Shown here: piece by piece, positions 5,522 through 10,856 of the stretch
Layout: each line of letters starts with the position of its first letter
Numbering within the stretch: position 1 is the stretch's first letter
Assembly: GCA_900549155.1 (NCBI GenBank)
Contig: URNF01000065.1
Span: 1-10,856 of the forward strand
Direction of reading: 5' to 3'
Source: an uncultured Oscillospiraceae bacterium
GTDB taxonomy: Bacteria; Bacillota; Clostridia; Oscillospirales; Acutalibacteraceae
Length of the DNA: 10,856 bases
The notes under the pieces: generated by a model
The model's input: the letters and a program-made list of their open reading frames with translations, nothing else
What the model was told of the DNA's origin: nothing
The model's database searches: none
Translations under genes and position numbers: made by a program

Positions 5522-7852
5522 ATGGAAAAGGACTTTGGGCGGGAAATTGAGGACATTCTGCTGCTGACGGCGCATGTCACGGTTGCGCAGGCAACGGCAA
5601 AGCAGCTGTATGCGGCGGTGTGTACGGCGGCGATGCATCGGCTGTATCCGCTGTGGCAGGAGCAGGAAAAGGCCGTCAAAAAGCGTGCGGCCTATTTTTC
5701 GGCGGAATTTTTGATGGGCAGAATGGTGTTTTCCAATTTGTTCAACATGGGGCTTTTGACGCAAACGGAACAGCTGCTTTCGGAAAACGGCGTCGATATA
5801 CGGATTTTGGAGGAGATCGGCGATGCCGCGCTCGGCAACGGCGGACTCGGGCGGCTTGCCGCCTGCTTTCTCGATGCCGCCGCGACACAGGACTTGGCGC
5901 TCGACGGCTACGGCATCCGCTATCGCTACGGCATTTTTCGGCAGAAATTCGAAAACGGCTTTCAGAAAGAGGAAGCGGACGACTGGACGCGCTGCGGCGA
6001 TCCCTTTTCGGTGCGACGCGAGGAAGAGCGGGTGCGGGTGCAGTTCGGCGATCAGACCGTGTGGGCGGTGCCGTATGATATGCCGATCATCGGCTTCGGC
6101 TGTCGGACGGTCAACACCCTGCGCCTGTGGCAGGCAGAACCGCTTGTCCCCTTTGATTTTTCTCTTTTCAATGCGCAAAAATACGCCGCCGCTTTTGCCG
6201 AGCGGGACGCGGCGGAAACGATCAGCGCGGTTTTGTATCCCAATGACGACGGCATGGCGGGAAAGAAACTGCGCTTAAAGCAGCAATACTTTTTCGTCAG
6301 CGCCTCCCTGCAGGATATGCTGCGCCGCTTCAAGCAAAGCGGCGAGACGGATCTGACGCAGCTGCCCGATCGCTATGCCGTGCAGCTCAACGACACTCAC
6401 CCCGTGGTCGCGATCCCCGAGCTTATCCGCCTTTTGCTGGAAGAGGGCACGGATTTCGGCGCGGCGCTGGCTGTCGCACGGCGCATGTTTGCCTATACCA
6501 ACCATACCCTCATGCCGGAAGCGCTGGAGACATGGGACATCGCGCTTTTTCGTCAGGTGCTGCCGACGCTCTATCCCATTGTGCGGCGGCTGCAGCTTTC
6601 GCTGCGGCATGAGCTCGGCAACATGGGCGTGACGGATTTCACGCCGTTTGACATCCTCAGTGATCGGCGGGTGCACATGGCGCGGCTGGCGCTTTTCGGC
6701 GCGCATGCCGTCAACGGCGTTGCCGCCATCCACACCGAGCTGCTCAAAACGCGGGTGCTGCCCGACTGGTATCGCCTGTTCCCGACGCATTTTCACAATA
6801 TCACCAACGGTATCACCCAGCGCCGCTGGCTGGCGCTTGCCAATCCCGAGCTTGCCGCCATCATCACCGAACGCATCGGCGACGGATGGCTGACGCATCT
6901 GGAGCAGCTGCGGGGGCTGGAAAAGCACGCGGACGATCCTCGGCTTTCGGAGCAGCTGCGCTTTATGCGGCAGCAAAAGAAAAAGCAGCTTGCCGCCTAT
7001 ATGGAAAAGAAAAGCGGTCTTTTGCTGCGCTGGGATTTCCTTTTGGATGTGCAGATCAAACGTCTGCACGAATATAAACGTCAGCTGCTCAACGCGTTTT
7101 CCATCCTTGACATCTATTTCCGTCTGAAGGACGGCACCCTCACCGATTTCCAGCCGACCGCCTTTTTGTTCGGCGCAAAGGCGGCGCCCGGTTATCGCCG
7201 CGCAAAAGCGATCATAAAATATATCAACGAAATTTCCCGCATGATCGCCAATGATGCGACGGTGTCCGATCGGATGCAGGTGCTGTTTGTGCCGGACTAC
7301 GGCGTGTCCTATGCCGAAAAAATTATCCCCGCCGCCGACATTTCCGAGCAGATCTCCACCGCTGGCACGGAAGCATCGGGCACAAGCAACATGAAATTCA
7401 TGCTCAACGGCGCTTTGACGCTCGGCACGTATGACGGCGCGAACATCGAGATCGTGGAGCATGCGGGCATCGAAAACAACTATATCTTCGGCGCAACGGT
7501 AGAGGAGCTGCAGGCACTGCGCCCGCAGTATGACCCGAAAGCGCTGCTTGCTCACAATGACCGTTTGCGCCGCGTGGCGGAGACGCTCATCGACGGCACG
7601 TTTTCCGACGACTCAACGGGGATGTTTGCCGAGCTGTACCGTTCGCTGACCGAGGCGGACTGGCAGCAGGCGGACTATTATTATCTTTTCGGCGACTTCG
7701 ATGCCTACAGCGCCGCCCGCCTGCGTGCAAACGCCGACAGCGCCCACGCGGACAGCTTTTTCGCAAAAAGTTTGCATAACATCGCGGGGGCTGGCTATTT
7801 TTCGGCTGATCGCGCAGTTTTGGAGTATGCGCATGAAATTTGGACACTTTGA
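5522..7852 (+). CDS. glgP: Glycogen/alpha-glucan phosphorylase
   Basis: This enzyme would release glucose 1-phosphate from the non-reducing ends of alpha-1,4-glucans, using phosphate and pyridoxal phosphate (family GT35). The start at 5522 follows AAAGGGAG with 7 nt spacing and gives 776 residues, slightly short of the common 800-815. No conserved block is missing. Landmarks in order: YFSAEFLMGR (about 59-68), GNGGLGRLAACFLD (about 105-118), LRLKQQYFFVSASLQD, LNDTHP (289-294), YTNHTLMPEALETW (from 325), HNITNGITQRRWL (from 425), QIKRLHEYKRQLLN, and the cofactor motif EASGTSNMKFMLNGA with the Schiff-base lysine at 625. The frame is open upstream as far as 4892, but that part is antisense to the PH-domain genes and is not coding. 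No other glycogen gene is adjacent, so its partners must lie elsewhere. Its own promoter is not convincing. No terminator is seen before glmS. Confidence 0.95.
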   Translation: MEKDFGREIEDILLLTAHVTVAQATAKQLYAAVCTAAMHRLYPLWQEQEKAVKKRAAYFSAEFLMGRMVFSNLFNMGLLTQTEQLLSENGVDIRILEEIGDAALGNGGLGRLAACFLDAAATQDLALDGYGIRYRYGIFRQKFENGFQKEEADDWTRCGDPFSVRREEERVRVQFGDQTVWAVPYDMPIIGFGCRTVNTLRLWQAEPLVPFDFSLFNAQKYAAAFAERDAAETISAVLYPNDDGMAGKKLRLKQQYFFVSASLQDMLRRFKQSGETDLTQLPDRYAVQLNDTHPVVAIPELIRLLLEEGTDFGAALAVARRMFAYTNHTLMPEALETWDIALFRQVLPTLYPIVRRLQLSLRHELGNMGVTDFTPFDILSDRRVHMARLALFGAHAVNGVAAIHTELLKTRVLPDWYRLFPTHFHNITNGITQRRWLALANPELAAIITERIGDGWLTHLEQLRGLEKHADDPRLSEQLRFMRQQKKKQLAAYMEKKSGLLLRWDFLLDVQIKRLHEYKRQLLNAFSILDIYFRLKDGTLTDFQPTAFLFGAKAAPGYRRAKAIIKYINEISRMIANDATVSDRMQVLFVPDYGVSYAEKIIPAADISEQISTAGTEASGTSNMKFMLNGALTLGTYDGANIEIVEHAGIENNYIFGATVEELQALRPQYDPKALLAHNDRLRRVAETLIDGTFSDDSTGMFAELYRSLTEADWQQADYYYLFGDFDAYSAARLRANADSAHADSFFAKSLHNIAGAGYFSADRAVLEYAHEIWTL

Positions 7853-7862
7853 AAAGATTTTC

Positions 7863-7891
7863 TTGCAAAATGCGCTGCGGTATTGTAAAAT
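7863..7891 (+). promoter_or_regulatory. Sigma-A promoter of glmS
   Basis: TTGCAA at 7863-7868, a 17-nt spacer and TAAAAT at 7886-7891 form a good match to the vegetative consensus. Transcription starting near 7898 leaves a leader of only about 40 nt before the glmS start, with AAAGGAG at 7918-7924. There is therefore no room for the self-cleaving glmS ribozyme found before this gene in many Firmicutes. Confidence 0.7.
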
Positions 7892-7936
7892 AGGGTGTAT
7901 CCAAAATTTAACTACCGAAAGGAGTCTTCACCCCAA

Positions 7937-9766
7937 ATGTGTGGTATCGTAGGGTATATCGGAAAAAAACCGGCAGCGCCGCTGCTGCTGGAAGGGCTTG
8001 AAAAGCTGGAATACAGAGGATATGATTCCGCGGGAATTGCCGTCGGCAGTGCCGACGGCATTGTGGTTGAAAAGAAGCTGGGGAGACTGCGTGTGCTTGC
8101 CGACCTCATAAATGACGGCAAGGATCTGCCGCAGACGGTCGGTATCGGACACACCCGCTGGGCAACGCACGGCAAGCCCAGCGACATCAACTCCCATCCG
8201 CATTGCAGTGCGTCGGGGAAATTCGCCGTGGTGCACAACGGCATCATCGAGAATTATTTGGCGCTGACGGCGGAGCTGAAAGCGGACGGTGTGGAATTTG
8301 CGTCCGAGACCGACAGTGAGGTGGTCGCGCAGCTGCTTGATAAATATTATACCGGTGATTTCTTCGACGCGGTCAAAAAGACGGTCGCGCGGCTTGAGGG
8401 TTCGTATGCACTGGGCATTCTCTGCGCCGACCATCCGCATCACCTGATCGCGGTGCGCAACGCAAGCCCCCTCATCATCGGGCTTGCGGGCGACGGCAAC
8501 TTCATTGCATCGGACATCCCCGCTGTTTTGGCACACACCCGCCGTGTGGTGCATCTTCTGGATCACGACATGGCGGTGCTGACCGCCGGCAGCGTCAGTG
8601 TCTATGATAAGGACGGCAACCCCGTACACCGTGAACCGTTCACGGTGGATTGGGATGTCGCCAGCGCGGAAAAGGGCGGCTATCCGCACTTCATGATCAA
8701 GGAGATCATGGAGCAGCCGAGCGCCCTGCGTGCCACCATTTCGCCGCGCATCGACGATGACGGCAATGTGGTGCTCGACGGCATTCATCTGACCGCCGAA
8801 CAGCTCAGAAGTTTCCACCGCATCCACATCATCGCCTGCGGCTCGGCATATCACGTCGGCATCGTGGGCAAATATGTCATCGAGAGCATGACGCGCATCC
8901 CCGTTGAGGTGGATCTCGCTTCGGAATTCCGCTATCGCGATCCCATTGTCGATGAGCATTCGCTGGTCATCATCATCAGCCAGTCCGGCGAAACGGCGGA
9001 CACGCTGGCGGCGCTGCGTGAAGCGAAAAAGCGCGGTGCGCGTGTTCTGTCGGTTGTGAACGTGGTGGGCAGCTCCATCGCGAACGAGAGCGACGACGTG
9101 CTCTACACCTGGGCGGGACCGGAGATCGCCGTAGCGACCACCAAGGCATATTCCACGCAGCTGACGATGATGTATCTCATCGGTCTGTATATCGCCCGCG
9201 CCATCGGCAAGATGGACGAAAAAACAGTGCGGGATCTGGTGGGCGAAATTCAAAAGCTGCCGGATACATTGGAGGAGATCCTCAAGTGTGCGCCGACACT
9301 GAAGCAGCTTGCCGAGCGGTATGTCTATCTGGAGCATGCCTATTTTATCGGCAGAAACCTCGACTATGCGGTGGCGATGGAAGCGTCGCTGAAGCTTAAG
9401 GAGATCAGCTATATCCACTCCGAAGCCTATGCGGCGGGCGAGCTGAAGCACGGCACGATCTCCCTCATCGAGGAGGGCACGTTTGTGGTCGGGCTTGCCT
9501 GCTGTGACCGTCTTCTCGACAAAACGCTGTCCAACATCAAGGAAGTGAAAGCGCGCGGCGCAGAGGTGCTGCTGGTGACGACCGACGCCCACAAGGCGAT
9601 GGTGCCCGAAGCGGATCACGTGATCTACATTCCCGAAACGCACGAGCTGTTCATGCCGTCGCTTGAAGTCGTGCCGATGCAGATGCTGGGGTATTATATC
9701 GCCCTTGCGCGCAACTGCGACATCGACAAGCCGCGCAATCTTGCAAAGAGCGTGACGGTGGAATAA
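7937..9766 (+). CDS. glmS: Glutamine-fructose-6-phosphate aminotransferase (isomerizing)
   Basis: GlmS makes glucosamine 6-phosphate from fructose 6-phosphate and glutamine, the first committed step to UDP-GlcNAc, peptidoglycan and other cell-wall sugars. It acts in the cytoplasm. From 7937 the protein has 609 residues, the same as the E. coli enzyme. Cys2 becomes the N-terminal nucleophile after Met removal, which fixes the start; an upstream in-frame ATG at 7895 lies before the ribosome site and would bury the cysteine. The class-II glutaminase domain (about 2-220) shows HTRWATHG (72-79), HNGIIENY (100-107) and ETDSEV (124-129). Two SIS sugar-isomerase domains follow, with ISQSGETADT in the first and isomerase residues Glu489, His505 (ELKHGTI) and Lys604 in the terminal LAKSVTVE; these match E. 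coli numbering exactly. AAAGGAG lies 12 nt from the ATG, longer than usual. Two stop codons occur in tandem. A hairpin and an alpha/beta hydrolase gene follow. Confidence 0.97.
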   Translation: MCGIVGYIGKKPAAPLLLEGLEKLEYRGYDSAGIAVGSADGIVVEKKLGRLRVLADLINDGKDLPQTVGIGHTRWATHGKPSDINSHPHCSASGKFAVVHNGIIENYLALTAELKADGVEFASETDSEVVAQLLDKYYTGDFFDAVKKTVARLEGSYALGILCADHPHHLIAVRNASPLIIGLAGDGNFIASDIPAVLAHTRRVVHLLDHDMAVLTAGSVSVYDKDGNPVHREPFTVDWDVASAEKGGYPHFMIKEIMEQPSALRATISPRIDDDGNVVLDGIHLTAEQLRSFHRIHIIACGSAYHVGIVGKYVIESMTRIPVEVDLASEFRYRDPIVDEHSLVIIISQSGETADTLAALREAKKRGARVLSVVNVVGSSIANESDDVLYTWAGPEIAVATTKAYSTQLTMMYLIGLYIARAIGKMDEKTVRDLVGEIQKLPDTLEEILKCAPTLKQLAERYVYLEHAYFIGRNLDYAVAMEASLKLKEISYIHSEAYAAGELKHGTISLIEEGTFVVGLACCDRLLDKTLSNIKEVKARGAEVLLVTTDAHKAMVPEADHVIYIPETHELFMPSLEVVPMQMLGYYIALARNCDIDKPRNLAKSVTVE

Positions 9767-9774
9767 TAAAAGGA

Positions 9775-9804
9775 AAAGCCGCCAACTGGCGGCTTTGTCC
9801 CGTT
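9775..9804 (+). terminator. Hairpin after glmS, weak rho-independent terminator or attenuator
   Basis: AAAGCCGCC (9775-9783) pairs perfectly with GGCGGCTTT (9788-9796) around an AACT loop. The tail is interrupted (TTTGTCCCGTTTT), so termination may be partial. The next gene's ribosome site begins only 11 nt further on and no separate promoter is evident. Read-through from glmS is therefore probably how the hydrolase is expressed. Confidence 0.65.
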
Positions 9805-9823
9805 TTGAAAGGAGCCATTTATC

Positions 9824-10798
9824 ATGACGGTGTCACCGAAAAAGATCGGCAAATGGGTGCTGGGACTGTCCGCCGTGGCGGCGGGCGCTGCCGCCGTTTC
9901 CTATGTCGTCACCAAAAAGCTGGTGGATGTGGCGGTGGACAGAGAAACACCCAAAGCGCTCGAAAAGACAAAGGAGACCTTTGCCGGTTCGGAAAAAATG
10001 CGCGAGATCATGGAGGAGCAGAAAGCGGCGGCGGATGCGCTGGAAGCCACGCCGCATGAGGATGTCGAGCTGACGGCGTTTGACGGCGAGCGGCTTGTGG
10101 GACACTGGGTGCGGTGTGACGCGCCGAAGCGCACGCTCATCGCTTTTCACGGCTGGCGTTCCTCGTGGACGATGGATTTCGGACTGATCGCAGACTATTG
10201 GCGGCGGGCGCACTGCAATGTCCTGTTTGTGGAACAGCGCGGTCAGAACGGCAGCAGCGGCGCCTATATGGGTTTCGGACTGCTGGAACGGCACGACTGC
10301 CTCAAATGGGCGGAATATGTTGACGGTCTCGGCGAGGGACTGCCGGTGTATCTCGTCGGCGTGTCGATGGGTGCGTCAACGGTGCTGATGGCGTCGGGGA
10401 TGCAGCTGCCTGCGTGTGTGCACGGCATCATGGCGGACTGCGGCTATACCTCGCCGAACGCCATTTGGAGATACATCTCGGAGAAAAATCTGCACCTGCC
10501 CTACACGGGGCTGCGCCGCATGGTGGTCGACGATCTCTGCCGCCGCAAATGGATCACCGAGGACAATAACTATTCCTGCACGGACGCTTTACAGCACTGC
10601 ACGGTGCCGGTGCTGTTCATCCACGGCACGGCGGATCACTTCGTGCCGGTGGAGATGTCGTTTGAAAACTACCTCGCCTGTGCTGCACCGAAGCAGCTGA
10701 TGATCGTGCCGGGCGCCGATCACGGCATGAGCTATCTTGTGGAGCGGGAACGCTATGAAGCGACCTGTAATGCATTTTTTGAAAAATACGATAAGTAA
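9824..10798 (+). CDS. Membrane-anchored alpha/beta hydrolase (serine hydrolase)
   Basis: The protein has 324 residues, with the start at 9824 set by GAAAGGAG 9 nt upstream. A short basic head (SPKKIGK) leads to one hydrophobic helix at about 11-29, then KK, so it is likely an uncleaved N-terminal anchor; no lipobox or clear cleavage site is visible. A polar, helical linker (about 38-75) precedes the alpha/beta hydrolase core. The core has the oxyanion-region motif FHGW (108-111), the elbow GVSMG with nucleophile Ser181, Asp271 in HGTADHFVP and His300 in GADHGMSY. That is a complete Ser-Asp-His triad. Similar anchored hydrolases of unknown substrate are common in Firmicutes (BAAT/peptidase S9-like in general searches). 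Substrate and pathway cannot be told. It follows glmS across a weak terminator, so it may be partly co-transcribed with a cell-wall precursor gene. Confidence 0.85.
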   Translation: MTVSPKKIGKWVLGLSAVAAGAAAVSYVVTKKLVDVAVDRETPKALEKTKETFAGSEKMREIMEEQKAAADALEATPHEDVELTAFDGERLVGHWVRCDAPKRTLIAFHGWRSSWTMDFGLIADYWRRAHCNVLFVEQRGQNGSSGAYMGFGLLERHDCLKWAEYVDGLGEGLPVYLVGVSMGASTVLMASGMQLPACVHGIMADCGYTSPNAIWRYISEKNLHLPYTGLRRMVVDDLCRRKWITEDNNYSCTDALQHCTVPVLFIHGTADHFVPVEMSFENYLACAAPKQLMIVPGADHGMSYLVERERYEATCNAFFEKYDK

Positions 10799-10856
10799 GC
10801 AAGTGAATTGTCAAACTAAGTGCAACAAGAATTGAGTTCGAAGTCCCACAGTTCTT
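10799..10856. other. AT-richer edge with a possible IS30-family terminal repeat
   Basis: The 58 bases after the hydrolase stop are only about 40% GC, below the neighbouring genes. Read on the minus strand they contain TGTTGCACTT followed by AGTTTGACAATTC (10827-10805). From memory of Firmicute IS30-type elements, this resembles their terminal inverted repeats. If so, an insertion sequence lies just to the right. No terminator for the hydrolase gene is complete in the window; AAGTCCCACAGTTCTT at 10841-10856 could be the left arm of a hairpin cut by the edge. The element assignment is tentative. Confidence 0.3.

Noticed and set aside
6275..7555. 426-codon minus-strand frame across glgP
   Set aside because: A shadow frame on the complement of conserved phosphorylase motifs.
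7853..7936. glmS ribozyme
   Set aside because: The gap is too short and no matching core sequence is seen.
7928..9643. 571-codon minus-strand frame across glmS
   Set aside because: An antisense shadow of a highly conserved enzyme gene, with no ribosome site and shadow-type composition.

Overview
The window looks like chromosomal DNA of a GC-rich Firmicute, probably a gut-type Clostridia of the Oscillospirales/Ruminococcaceae kind. This is an inference from three things: strong AAAGGAG-type ribosome sites, a YdbS/YdbT-like pair of membrane PH-domain proteins that is typical of Firmicutes, and Clostridia-like glycogen phosphorylase and ribokinase sequences. No rRNA, tRNA, CRISPR array or complete mobile element is visible. 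Most of the window is ordinary metabolic and housekeeping DNA. The least ordinary parts are the left regulatory module and the two edges.

Left module (1-2691): an AraC-family regulator on the minus strand, running off the left edge, is divergent from a plus-strand operon of a nucleoside hydrolase and a ribokinase with a 4-nt GTGA overlap. Together the enzymes would turn a ribonucleoside into free base plus ribose, then ribose 5-phosphate. The 127-bp divergent gap carries a clear araC promoter and a 21-bp-period direct repeat that looks like an AraC-type operator. A perfect 9-bp hairpin at 2663-2685 ends this operon and the converging minus-strand operon.

Middle (2690-5437, minus strand): a tight three-gene operon is read from a near-consensus promoter at 5409-5437. 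It encodes a small membrane PH-domain protein (YdbS-like), a larger six-helix, three-PH-module protein (YdbT-like), and a TlyA-family 2'-O-methyltransferase of rRNA.

Right (5522-10798, plus strand): a stand-alone glycogen phosphorylase, then glmS (hexosamine synthesis for peptidoglycan) with its own promoter and a leader too short for a glmS ribozyme, then a hairpin and a membrane-anchored alpha/beta hydrolase. The last 58 bases are AT-richer and contain a motif resembling the end of an IS30-family insertion sequence, so a mobile element may begin at the right edge.

No wholly new system is evident. The best leads are the AraC-type operator with its local nucleoside-catabolism operon, the odd 3' end of the araC-type gene, the variant active site of the nucleoside hydrolase, and the possible IS boundary.
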